In this document: positions 10,202 through 21,252 of the stretch, one piece after another
Position numbering within the stretch: position 1 is the stretch's first letter
How the letters are laid out: each line of letters opens with the position of its first letter
Source: Usnea hakonensis
Lineage: Eukaryota; Ascomycota; Lecanoromycetes; Lecanorales; Parmeliaceae
Assembly (NCBI GenBank): GCA_013423325.1
Contig: BLJB01000185.1
Location: 1-64,000, forward strand
Direction of reading: 5' to 3'
Length of the DNA stretch: 64,000 bases
The notes under the pieces: model-generated
Told to the model about the DNA's origin: nothing
The model's input: only the letters and a program-made list of their open reading frames with translations
The model's database searches: none
Translations under genes and position numbers: made by a program

Positions 10202-10536
10202 CTTGTGGACTGATGGCCCTTGAAGAGCGAAGACAATAGGTGTACAAAGATCGGGGCCATTCGAGGGTTTTGAGGATTCTCAGATGCGATTCAAGCAACT
10301 TCCTTAGAAGCGCCTGATCTAGCAGCTTCCGTAACAAGTTCATACCAACCGCTTCAGACTCTTGCGCGCCCAAGCGAATTGGAGTAGTGCAATTCATTCA
10401 CAAGGACACTGGCTATTGAAGAACAATCATGACCCTGAGGCATTTGGAGTAGACAGCGTAGGGTTTGAATTTAGCAAGGTAGATTAGAACGAAGACACCG
10501 TTCTTTTTAAATTATCATCTTCGAAGCGCTGGCGTC

Positions 10537-12688
10537 TTATCTCTTCTCGAAAAGCATTATTGCTTCCTCCTTGATATGGCTAGATTTCGTGTTAGCACCT
10601 GTCATCGATTCCTCTAGATTATGGGAGCTGACTTCATCTGAGAAGGCTTCCTGGCCGCCGCGGTCGTACTCGTCAAGTTGGATAGCGCCGTCCTTTTCCA
10701 CTCTCCCTTTCCTACGAGCTCTTCTCACCATATAGTCTCTCGAATGGCCTCTGACATCGCTCCACACATGCTTTCTCATCCCACACCAAATGCCGAGAAT
10801 AATAATAATCACCGCAACGAGTCTGATTGCGTTCTCTGGTCAGCAATTACTCGTTTCGTAAAGAAAAGTGATTTTCGTGACAAGTATCTCGAGTACAAAA
10901 GCCCTGAGACATGCCTCAGGACTCCTTCAATCGTCCGAACGAGGGAACTTAGGATAGAAGAGCCCTACCCAATCGGTAAACCAATTTCTAAACCATATTT
11001 TGAGGCGATCTTTGGAATCAACAACGGCGGAAGACTTTTTGGATCAACAGTCTATCAGACGATTCAAAGTCAGAAACTTCCATCAGCTTCAACGATATCA
11101 GAAGGCGTTCTGGGAGCGGCCTTGAAGGCGACATAGAGGTATCACTCCTAAGAAATTGTCTTGCGACTAGGGCAGAAATATTCTCGAGAAAAGGAGAAGG
11201 AATTAGCTATACCAAGCTGATCATAGGACCCGGTTTCGAAATGTTTTGGCCTCCAGCAGGTGTACTAGACAGATATTTCCCAGTCAGCACTGACTATCCC
11301 AGGGATCATCAAACTTACGAGATCAGCGAGAAGGTGAGGTTCTGGCCTATTGCAAATTCAGCATTCCATCTCAAAGGCAAACAAGAGAGCGATGATAATC
11401 GGGGGAAAAGAAAACAGCTCGTGCCAAGACCACGTAATTCGATTCCGAAAACAAGTGGAACAAGGTCAATTTGCTCCATATGTATCCATACCTAATTTGG
11501 TGTCATTGCCAGAAGCCCCTAGTAACCAATCCTTATCCATGAACACGTTGACATAGCCTCGTATGTTCGCCACATCGGGGGAAGACCACGTGAGCTGCTG
11601 ATCTGCCGTAATGTAGGTCAATTCGACTATGTTGGTAGCATTGTCCGGGAAGAGTGTTGGGTTCCACGTTACTGGAAGTTATGAGCTTCTGCGATATTGA
11701 TGAACGCTCCTCACTTACCTCCGTATGTGTACCCTGTCCACAGATTCTGGGCATGAATAGGAGAGCAGAATGGCCCACTATCGGGATCGGTGCCATTGAT
11801 TCTGCAGGCTGTCAAGTCATTGTGCGGGATGCCTGGAAGAGTAGCATTGGCCGTTGCAAGGTCTTTGAGATTGGCGTTAGCATACTCCTTTCAAAGCAAA
11901 GTGACGGAAAACATCGAGAAGCATGGGAGAACGAGAGGTCCAGCGACAGTTTTTGCGACATGGATAGTGGTCGACAGGAGAGGAATTGCTGGGAAGAGAC
12001 TCACAGGTAGAAGCAGTCAAAGTCGATGTTTGCGTCTCACTACTCGAAACTGTGACATGTGTAGCGTTCACTCCTGGAAGGTGGGAATTAGCAAGCGCGC
12101 ATCAACGCATTTCTTCGAGAGAGACCAGATACCTTGGGCGGTGTATGCTGTCGATTCGGTCTTGGTAAACGCTGGAAGATTGCGAAACTCCGTCACCGTG
12201 AAAGGTCCATCAGTGGTCGAAGATGCAGCCGCAAGCGTATCTGTAGAGATAGAAGAAGGTGCAAGGGAGGTAGAGGCTGCTGATGCGGGCGAAGCCGAGG
12301 AGGAAGAGGATGTGGAAGAAGCTGCTGTGACTGGCAAACGGGGCTGATTAGCCAACTGTAGAAAATCTTGGGAGTTGTCCAGCATGACAGAGAGGCTTAA
12401 TGGGATTCACTCACCATCACTACTGCCTTGCCGCCGTTCCAACGGTTCCGCAATTGCGTCTTTTGCGAATCCGAAAGCTCTTTTGTAGAAATGCATACTG
12501 TCTGGCCGGCTGACAGATTGATGGATACACGCGATCAATTGAAAGTTCTCACACAAGGATAGAAATTCTTGAGACTCCAGAGCCTGTTGTGAGTGTCTAT
12601 TGCAGACAATGTACGTATAAAGGTTGAGAGATTGGAGAGAGCACGAGGGGCGCGTTTTTGACAGAAAACGTCTCAGCCAAATATGCAT
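10537..12688 (-). CDS. Single-span membrane protein with Ser-rich stretch, function unknown
   Basis: Multi-exon. Blocks that join in frame are: GQTVCISTKELSDSQK (to 12415); 12133-12343, a Ser/Ala/Thr-rich stretch starting PRLPVTAASS; 12005-12073 (NATHVTVSSSETQ); 11719-11862 (NDLTACRINGTDPDSGPFCS, NLWTGYTYG); 11492-11671 (VTWNPTLFPDN, YVNVFMDKDWLLG); short exons reading QNLTFSLISTPAGGQ and NISKPGPMISL; and a last exon with the helix RLVAVIIIILGIWCGM and a basic, then acidic tail (RRARRKGRVEKDG). N-glycosylation motifs and paired cysteines before the helix suggest the N-terminal part is outside the cell. The start at 12688 is the least certain part, since it gives no signal peptide. The domain with TWNPTLFP and DKDWLLG recurs in fungal stalked surface proteins of unknown role. 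Confidence 0.6.
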
Positions 12689-12899
12689 CTGAAATCGCTC
12701 ACTAAAAGTACCTGACCTACCTATCGCCGATTACCCGGCTATATCCGTGACAATGCTTATACTGACAAGACGCTAGTGGCATTGGCTTCCTTCAATTCGC
12801 TCTCACCTCGATCTACACTACCTCACCATTATTGTTGCTCTGTTCAATCTTTCCGTCCCCCGGCTCTCCCTCTTCCAGAAACAAAAATCACAGTCCACA

Positions 12900-13560
12900 A
12901 TGTCGACAATCATGCGCACCCTGCGCAATCTCCGCAAGATCGGCATCAAAGAATACGCCCACCAAATGCAATACATGGGGGACACCAAAGCCGGCACCTA
13001 CATCGCAACGGACAAATACGGCAACAAATACTACGAGAACTTAGAACAAGAGCTACCTTGTCCGTCTCCACGTCCCCAGTTCCCCTTTGCCTTTCCAATT
13101 ACTCTCGACACCCAATCGTACTCTCGCTGACTGTGAGGACCCAGTACGAACGAGATGGGTAGACTACAAGCAGAAAGAATACGACCCCGCACAGATTGAG
13201 CCAGGGTGGCATGCGTGGATGTCATATTTGGTTGACAAGCCACCGACTGAGGACCCGGTGCTGAAGACGGGGCAGAGGAGCTGGGAGATACCGGAGCACA
13301 GGCCAAATTTGACGGCGAGTAGGGCGGCGTTCAAGACTTATTCGACGTAAGTCCGACTCTTCCATCATGGGGTTTCAGGGCTTCGAAGAAGCATGGCGAT
13401 GGAAAGCAAGGATCAAGACGTCAACTAGCCTGAAATAGCCGATGTTGCTTTCGAGATGTCATGGCTGCGCTACATAGTATAGATTCGAGCGCTAACATGT
13501 TGAGTGCTTAGGGTGAAGCCGAAAACCCACGCTTGGGAGCCTGTTGCGAAGCCGAGGTAG
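12900..13560 (+). CDS. NDUFA12: NADH:ubiquinone oxidoreductase subunit NDUFA12 (B17.2)
   Basis: Three exons, 12900-13059, 13145-13346 and 13512-13560, give 136 residues. This is an accessory subunit of mitochondrial complex I at the matrix arm. Diagnostic sequence includes GTKAGTY-like DTKAGTYIATDKYGNKYYEN, then after the first intron LRTRWVDYKQKEYDP and PGWHAWMSYLVDKPPTEDP, and the end KPKTHAWEPVAKPR. All three exons join in frame; intron 1 has a CTGAC branch point 13 bases before its acceptor. The 5' end lies about 210 bp from the start proposed for the divergent membrane protein, so they may share a promoter. Confidence 0.95.
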
Positions 13561-13867
13561 CACTGTCAGCCGAGTTACGTGTGAAGATAGCAAGACATGT
13601 AAATAGGAATCGCGTGGAGTACGGTGTTTAGTCGTGGCATAAGCGGCATAAGTGAACAACTCTTCTTGACTTGCTACGAATCGAGCAAGATTTCGTTGTC
13701 CACCTTGTGACTCGATACAAATATTTGGGCCATCAAGGTCTATCTATGAATGAGTATAAATATGTACTATGTGAGAAGATAAAATGTATATATTCGAGGC
13801 CGGCTCAAGCCACACCAAACCTCTGTCGCCGGACAGCTTCGCCTACAGCACTGCAGAAAGTGCTCAA
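13561..13867. other. Convergent intergenic region
   Basis: It carries the 3' regions of NDUFA12 and the GH53-like gene. No coding signal is seen. Confidence 0.5.
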
Positions 13868-16082
13868 TCACTTCTTCCAGGGCGAGACGGCTGCTGCTCC
13901 CCATGTTTTCATGGTATTCGTCGGTGCTTCGGCATTTCCGTCCAAAGTATGACAGAGCGTGGCTTTTCCGCCTTCCCAATCAGCATAGCAGTACCATGGC
14001 TCGTACCACAAGATCCCCATAAAGACGGAGAAACGCTTCACGGTCTTCCACATCAACTCCGTGAGAGACTGCTCCTGGGCGATTTGATCATACGTGAAGC
14101 TGGTGCCATATTCAACGCCGAGGCCTTGCAACTTATACTGGCCGGCCCATTCACCGCCGGTATATTTGCCGTAGGCCTCAGCGTAACCCTGCATTTGAGT
14201 CAGAGTATTGGTCAAGCGGGTCAGAGTGTCGGCCATGCTGGATTCGGAGTTGATGTCTGTGGGGGTCATTGGGTCTGGATATGCAGAGAAACCCATGATG
14301 GTAAGCATCTCCGAGGCATTCTGAGAAAGGATATTCTGAGGAATGACGGAATTGCTGCAGGTGGCACCGGACGAGTCTTTTAGCTCGGTCTGGCTTAATG
14401 GGTTCGGACCATGCACACAAGCTTCCTTCCATTGGACATACTGGCCATGAGAATGAAGTCCATAGCGTGTTTTGGCTGCGGAAAAGCCTGACGCGGTGAT
14501 GGCCTCGTTGCAAGCTATGACTTCGGCCTTCAGGTAACCAGCGTATTGAGGGTAGGATGCCATGTTGCCAGTGGGAATCTTACCGCACAACTCTTGATCT
14601 ACTTTGGCCGCGCTTGCTTTGCCGTCATTCGTCCCGCGGGTATGCCCGGTAGACTCCTCAATGAAGAGAAAACCATCAGAACCTTCATTCTCGAAAAGGA
14701 TGATATCAGGTACAATATTAGCATCAAGGAAGGGTTGCAGCTGGCGTTTTGCCTCGTCCTGAACAGCGCCAACCATACCGTCATAGTCAAGAGACTCCAG
14801 GTCTTTTGGGATTGTGAAGCCTTGATTGATTGTGAGCTGAAGTCTCATACCTAGAGCTGCAGCCCGTTGTGCAGTCTTGACCGCAATATCAATACCTCCC
14901 AAATCAAGCTTGAATAGCAATTCATCACCACGAGTCGATGCGTTGTTTGCAAAAATTGTAGGCCCTAAGCCATTCTCACGAGAAGTCTCAACCCGGATAG
15001 CATTAAGACCTGAGTCTGCTAGAGTCTTGATGGGATCCTTGACGGTGACGCCATCATAATCGTAGAAGACACGGCCTGGGATCGCTTCCATTCGCATTAG
15101 AGTGCCTATAGTACCGCCCGCCCAGAACTCTCCACGAAGATCGGCATCTGAGGTGCCGTTTGTGGTTGCTGTAGTATTGGCTTGGGCAGGCAACATACTG
15201 GAATTATTGCTCGTACGTGAACCCAAGAGTGAAGATGCGTTCGCTGCGGCAGGATACTTTGAATCTTGTTTCGTGCCATTTCCGTACAGACTTCCCATAC
15301 CGGCAGATGCACTTGCAAAGACCGTACCATGGGCTTTTGCTTTGCTGCATTTCGTACGTTTAGGGCCAGCCGAGCCGCTTCCAGAGACGCCGTTTTCCAA
15401 TGAGCTACCAGAACCATTCGAGCCGTTGTAGGACCCATTTTGCGCTGGGCTACCGGGACCATTGGCAGTAGACCCATTTTGCAATGGGCTTGCCGACCCA
15501 GCTGTCGTAGTTACTCCGGCAACCTGTGTCACGGTGACAGTATATTGAGTAGTGACTGTTACTGTAGTTTGCAGGGGACATGCCCCTAGCGAGACGCCAG
15601 CGTTGCTAATTCCGGCTGCAGGTGAGCCAGTGTCGCCATTTTCTAGACCGCTAGAAGCACCGCTTCCAGATGATAGAGATCCAGAAGTCAACCCCTGGCC
15701 CGCCGCTTGGTTGGGGTATCCTTGACTGGATTGGGAGGTTGCAGTTCTGGAATAGGGGAGCTGGTAGGCTAAAGTAGAGGCATTCTTTCCAGAATAGCCA
15801 TTCGCGACCCCAGTGGCTGAGGCATGGCCAGAAATGCCCGTATGTGAGCATTTCTTTCTCCTGCGTGTCGAGGCTATGGTCTGGGCAGGAGCGCGGTCAT
15901 CAAGACGAGGTCGAACACCAGCAGCAGGGACTTTGAAGCATCAATATATACTGTATCTAAGGCTCGGGTAAAGACAGAAACTTACCATTCGAATCAATCG
16001 ATGAGACAAAAGGAAGCTGGGAGATAATAATGAGCGACAATGAAAGAAAGGCAAATGAGTGTGTGATTGAGGAGAGCCTCAT
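13868..16082 (-). CDS. Secreted GH53-like glycosidase with long low-complexity N-terminus
   Basis: Two exons, 15986-16082 and 13868-15930, separated by a 55-base intron, give 719 residues. The start at 16082 gives a signal peptide (MRLSSITHSFAFLSLSLIII). Residues about 33-295 are Ser/Gly/Asn/Thr-rich, with a VTVTTQYTVTVTQV patch and repeated xLENG/xLQNG motifs. The catalytic part, about 296-712, resembles family 53 endo-galactanases: FYDYDGV, LADSGLNAIRVE, AALGMRLQLTIN, a likely acid/base Glu448 in FENEGSDGF and a likely nucleophile Glu639 in GLGVEYGTSF, with WYEPWYCYADWEGG near the end. Family 53 enzymes cut beta-1,4-galactan side chains of pectin. The match is divergent, so the substrate is open. 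A cell-wall role is suggested by the linker. Confidence 0.75.
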
Positions 16083-16833
16083 GTTGGATGCTATTCTCTC
16101 AAAGAAAAGAACAGTGAAGCAGTGACAGGAAAGTGTATCGATAGCCCACCTGGGAGGACGAAAGACTCCTTTATGATAAGAAGCCCGATTTTAATTCAGG
16201 GAGAAGAGGTCATATCAATAGCCATTACGCTCATGCTGAAACGAAGCTTTCCGTTCCATATTGCAAGTCTCCGACAGCTTGGTAGTAGTACGTACCTTAC
16301 ATATGAGCCGTGGGCGGCTGTCAAGAGTGAAGACTGTCAGTGGAGCGGCTCAGAAGAGTCGGGGGTGGTATCAAATTTAAAGATGACTTCTAGTCTCTAC
16401 GCAATCTGCTTTTTCAGCAATTCCCGTGTTTCACCAACCATAAACACAAAATAATGCCACTGTGAAAACAGATTGTCAAGTCGACCATCCTTATTCCTTA
16501 GCAGCAAATGATTGACGAGCTTGATTTGAGACATCTGGTACTGTGGTAGTATTTGGGATGACTAGTCCGAATATACAAGTGTGTAAATGAATAAATGCAT
16601 GAGAGCGCAAAGGGAGGAAGTAGCCTCCCGTAGACTGTACCGTACCGAGTACGGAGTACCAGGGGAATCATTTCGCAAACCTTAATCCCCTGACCCAATG
16701 GGCGCTGATGCCGAGATACTGTGTTTACCGATATCGAAACTGCTTTCTCAATAGCTACATATGTACGCCCGGCAACGCAGAAACTGAGCGGCTCCAGTCT
16801 TGATGGATTTACAATCATGGACGACATATAATC
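16083..16833. other. Divergent promoter region between the GH53-like gene and ORC2
   Basis: 751 bases with no coding signal. A TACGGAGTA is at 16650-16658, inside a run of overlapping GTACC/GAGTAC words 176 bp before the ORC2 start. Confidence 0.6.
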
Positions 16834-18492
16834 ATGGCAGGGAAGAGAAAGAGACATGGTCTGGAGGACACTGTTAACCAAAGGGAGGAGACCTCAACAC
16901 GAAATAGGACCTCTGGCCAACAACCTAATGAAAATCACATCGCGGATGATGCCACGTTGAACAAAGGCGGGTCACAGGAAGCAGCTCCCAAGTCTCGACG
17001 CGGATGGTCTCCTGGAAACGTCCAAAAAGCCACAGCTTTGCCAAACGGGGCAGGATCCCAATCTCAACATGGCACTCCTGTAAAGTCCAATGGCAACGCT
17101 CTCTTGTCGACCCCTATCAAGTCTGCTGCAGATTTAGATAGAGACGGTGCAATTTCAACAGTCGGAAATGCAGACCGATCGGCTCGCAGGAGGAGTGCGA
17201 GAAGCATTGTTGAACGTACAGCCGATGATGGATTGAGCGATGGCGACAGTGAAGAGGAGGACTCTCTGGCTAGAAGGATATGGGATTCAGATGGGGTAGA
17301 GGGCGAGGACCAGCAAGAAGAGGCAGATGATGAGCTGAGAATAAATGAAACTGTCCCAACGACCCCTTCGAAACGTAAAAGTGGTCGACGGAAAAAGTCT
17401 CCAACACCTCCTCAGAATCTCCCATCCCACGAGCTCTACTTCTGGCAACATCGGCCGGGAAAGATCAAGACCTCGAATAATACCTTATCCTCACTGTCCC
17501 TCCTCACCCACGAAGAGTATTACAACCAGATTAATGCCTACGAAGACCCTCACGTGGCCTCCTATGAGTTCTTGCACTCTTTGCATTCTCGCTCGTTTCC
17601 CCAATGGCGCTTTGAGCTCTCCAATTCCTTCAACATCTGCCTCTATGGTTACGGCTCGAAACGTAAGCTCGTTACAGCCTTTGCCAAATACCTCCACACC
17701 AAATCTCGCTCGGACCCGCCGAGGATCCTGATGGTAAATGGATATACGCCTACTCTTTCCATACGACAAGTCCTTAGCACCCTTGCCACTCTCGTCTTCG
17801 ACTGCACGCCCAGTACTCTCCCTTCAAAACTCGGCACGCAGCCCCGCGAGATCCTCTCCACGCTCTTGAACCAGCTCAGTACTTCTCCTCCGCCATCTCC
17901 ATATCTTGTATTCATCAACTCTCTCGACGCACTACCTCTCCGACGTTCTCCAAACCCAGCTCTATTCGCACAACTTGCCGCAAGTCCACACATTAATCTT
18001 CTAGCAACCTGTGATATGCCCAACTTCCCTTTGCTGTGGGACACTAACCTACGTGATCAGTACAATTTCCTCTTCCACGACACCACAACCTTCGAGTCTT
18101 ACTCCCCCATTGAGATTGGCTCCGTCATCGATGACGTGAATGAGCTCCTCGGCCGCAGTGGGCGCAGTGTCAAAGGCAAAGAAGGTGTGGGGTTCGTGCT
18201 CCGTTCGTTACCCGAGAACGCGAGAAGTCTTTATCGCGTCCTCATTGCGGAACTTTTGGCTGCCATGGACGAGGAAGGTGGAGGGGAAGGAGGGATGGAG
18301 TATAAAGTGCTTTATCAGAAAGTGGTGGAGGAGTTTATATGCAGCAATGAGATGGGGTTTCGGCAATTGCTCAAGGAGTTTTACGATCATCAGATGGTTG
18401 TCAGTAGGAGAGACGGATCGGGGTCGGAGTTACTGGGAGTGCCGTGGCGGAGGGAGGAGATGGAGGCTATTCTGGAAGATCTCGTTGTCTGA
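16834..18492 (+). CDS. ORC2: Origin recognition complex subunit 2
   Basis: Intronless, 552 residues. ORC2 is part of the six-subunit complex that marks replication origins and loads the MCM helicase. The N-terminal third is charged and poorly conserved, with basic SRRGWSP and acidic SDGDSEEEDS patches. The conserved ORC2 region begins near residue 195 with HELYFWQHRPGK and continues with LTHEEYY, SYEFLHSLHSRSFPQWRFEL, FNICLYGYGSKRKL and RILMVNGYTP. FINSLDALPLRR and INLLATCDMPNFPLLWD follow, and the C-terminus resembles a winged helix. As in other ORC2 proteins there is no intact Walker A motif. Confidence 0.95.
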   Translation: MAGKRKRHGLEDTVNQREETSTRNRTSGQQPNENHIADDATLNKGGSQEAAPKSRRGWSPGNVQKATALPNGAGSQSQHGTPVKSNGNALLSTPIKSAADLDRDGAISTVGNADRSARRRSARSIVERTADDGLSDGDSEEEDSLARRIWDSDGVEGEDQQEEADDELRINETVPTTPSKRKSGRRKKSPTPPQNLPSHELYFWQHRPGKIKTSNNTLSSLSLLTHEEYYNQINAYEDPHVASYEFLHSLHSRSFPQWRFELSNSFNICLYGYGSKRKLVTAFAKYLHTKSRSDPPRILMVNGYTPTLSIRQVLSTLATLVFDCTPSTLPSKLGTQPREILSTLLNQLSTSPPPSPYLVFINSLDALPLRRSPNPALFAQLAASPHINLLATCDMPNFPLLWDTNLRDQYNFLFHDTTTFESYSPIEIGSVIDDVNELLGRSGRSVKGKEGVGFVLRSLPENARSLYRVLIAELLAAMDEEGGGEGGMEYKVLYQKVVEEFICSNEMGFRQLLKEFYDHQMVVSRRDGSGSELLGVPWRREEMEAILEDLVV

Positions 18493-18603
18493 ATCACTTG
18501 CAAGGGAGAAGAACCACGAAAGAGCGCTATGATACCCCCTGTATAACAATCCTCAAGTATCTAAAATCCGACATATATATCTAGCTGAATGAGCAAACCG
18601 CTC

Positions 18604-20994
18604 CTACAGCGCCGCAGTCTCTCTCTCCAACCACTTAATCGTCCTCTCATCCCCCTCGAAAAAACCCCCGGTCTTCTCCATAACCTCCTGATGATACTCA
18701 TCCACCCACCTCCTCTCCTTCCCACTCAGCAACCCCACATCAATCAGCTTCCGACACATGGGCACCATGGTCACATGCTCGAACCCCAAATACGGCTTAT
18801 CCCCAAACCGATGCGCCGTCTCCACTTCCCTCGCCATGATGACATTCTCAATGCGGATGCCGAAGTTGCCGTCTTCGTAATAGCCCGGCTCGTCGGACAG
18901 CACGTTCCCCGCCGAGAGCGGGACCTCGCTGTACTGGATCCGCGTGCCGACGCCAATCGGCCCCTCGTGCACATTGAGGTAGGACCCCACGCCGTGGCCC
19001 GTGCCGTGGCGGTAATCGAGGCCTTCTCCCCACAGGAACTGGCGAGCGAGGGTGTCGAGCGCGAAGCCGGTCGTTCCTTTGGGGAAGACGGCGGTGTCGA
19101 GGGCGATGACGCCTTTTAGGACGAGGGTGTAGGAGTGGCGTTCCAGGGCTGTTGGGGTGCCGAGGTGCAGGGTGCGCGTCGTGTCGGTCGTGCCGTCGAG
19201 GTACTGGGCGCCCGAGTCGCAGAGGTAGATGGCTTGGGGGTCGATGGTGGAGCAGTTGCCGGGTTCGGGTTTATAGTGGATGACGGCGGCGTTGGGGCCG
19301 GTGGAGGAGATGGTGTCGAAGGAGAGGCCGGCGAAGTTGTGCTTGGTTCTGGGTGCAAGTTTTCTTGATCAGAAGGGAGTTCTTTTTGTTTTTGAAGTTC
19401 GCAGATTTCATGACTTACGCCCGTATCGATTCGAGCTTGTCAGCTGCCTGGACTTCGTCCAGTACTGTTCCCTTTCCTAGCAATTCTTCTTCCAGCCAGG
19501 CGAAGTACTCGCTCAGCGCCGCCCCATCTCGAACGTGACAAGCTCGCATCCCTTCTAGCTCCGTCTTGTTCTTGATGGCTTTGGCGTCACCTACCGGACT
19601 TCGCAGTTCTTCGACCACGTCTTCTCCGCCGAGCTCTAGACTGAGAGCCCATGAGGCTTTGGTTGAGATCATGTACTTCCGTTTTGACTCGGCAGACTGA
19701 TTCTCTGAACCCTTCGCCTCTGGTCCCTGTTCTGTGTCTGGCTTTAGACGCAGCATCCTTGTGTCCTCCAAAATTGCATCGTAGGGTCTGACTTGGACTT
19801 TGTCTCCAAGATGGGATTCTACATCGGGGTTGAATTTGTTTGAGTCAACGTAAAGAGTAGCAGTCGCTGGTGTGATGATAGCGTATGAGAAGAATACCGG
19901 GTTATAAGGGATGCTGTTATCCCATTAGCATCCTCGGTCTAGGCAACCTACTAAGACAGTTGACATACTCATTTCCTCGAAGATTGTAGAGCCATGCTAC
20001 TTCGTCCAGCATAGCTGAAGGTGTCAGTAGCACAAATTTGTAGACAAAATCGAGAGCACGTACAAACAATGAGACCAGCGCTTTTCTTCTTTTCGAGCTC
20101 TTTCCTAAGATCCGTAATCTTTTCCTCGAAGGATTTGCCTGTGAACTCTAATGGCAGTGTCCTGACCTTTTCTTTGGGTCGCTCAGGGCGGCTGTCGCCC
20201 CATACATGGTCGACTAAATTTGCCTTGACACCAATCAGGCCAGCACCGCCTTTCTTCTCGATCTTCTCTGCCAGCTTTCGCGCATCAGCTACATGCTGTT
20301 AGAAATACCATTGGCAGCAAATTGTTCCAGAAATTCATACGAGCTGTGATTACCGTTGGGTCTACGCCTACGGTCTTTCTGCCCTCCGATTGCTCGGCTG
20401 TCCTGTGGCAAAGTCAGATTTGCAAAGAGTCAAGAATCTCGCCTTAGCGATCTGACCATTCTTGCCACGTTGGAACCTCCTCGAGGCCTTGCTTGAGCAA
20501 CTCCCAATTGGAGTCGAGCTGTTTCGAGGCCTGATTGAAGTATCGTCCATCAGTGGCCAGAGCGGCTTTACTATGGGTGACCACAGCTGTCCCCGCAGAG
20601 CCCGAGAAGCCGCATATATATGCTATCAGAGTAAGTGAGAATTTCCAACACCGGGTGCCAGCAGGCTGACCTCGACGGGCATCACAAGGTGCGATGTACT
20701 CGGACTGGTGACTATCTTCAGAGGGTACGACTTAAAAAACATGAGATTCGATCCTTTCCAAAGAGATGGTCTTGAAACCATACTATATACATCGATTTTA
20801 TTCTCGGACATAAGATGTCGAAGGCTTTTCAGGCGCTCTGTTGTGTTCACAGTCTCCATGTCCAAGTCACGAATAGCAAGTACCCTTGTTGTAGAATTAG
20901 AGATTGATCTCCAAAGGCGGAGCTTGGGCAGGCAGGTGACCGAAGGTGTAAATAGGAACCCACAAGGCACGAGTAACGATCGAGACAAGTGCAT
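18604..20994 (-). CDS. AMPP: Xaa-Pro aminopeptidase P
   Basis: Eight exons. The protein removes the N-terminal residue of peptides whose second residue is proline, using two metal ions. N-terminal blocks read [32 protein letters not shown] and [15 protein letters not shown]; the creatinase/prolidase N-domain follows. The last exon (18604-19348) holds the metal site: [18 protein letters not shown], the His in [11 protein letters not shown], Glu in [10 protein letters not shown] and Glu in IRIENVI. Confirmed introns include 19349-19418 (70 bases). Two starts are possible: ATG 20859 ([10 protein letters not shown], the usual cytosolic start) or ATG 20994, in the same frame, which adds 45 residues rich in Arg and Leu resembling a mitochondrial presequence. 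The last exon has much higher third-position GC than the others. Confidence 0.93.
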
Positions 20995-21252
20995 CTGCGG
21001 CGTAGAGTTTGCATCGAATGATATTGATGGGATCAAGTACGAGAGACCAGAACCAAGCTAGCCCGATTAGGTCAACTCCAACCGCGTATCGACGGCAATT
21101 TACATGGAAGAATTTAAGCCATGTCAAAATCAACCAATTGGACATTTCTTTAGATGCTGATAAGTATATACGAAACTGTGCCAAACAAGTACTACCAACA
21201 AGCCTCTAGACAAATACCTCGACGTACGAGTACCCTTATCATTCGCAAAGTT

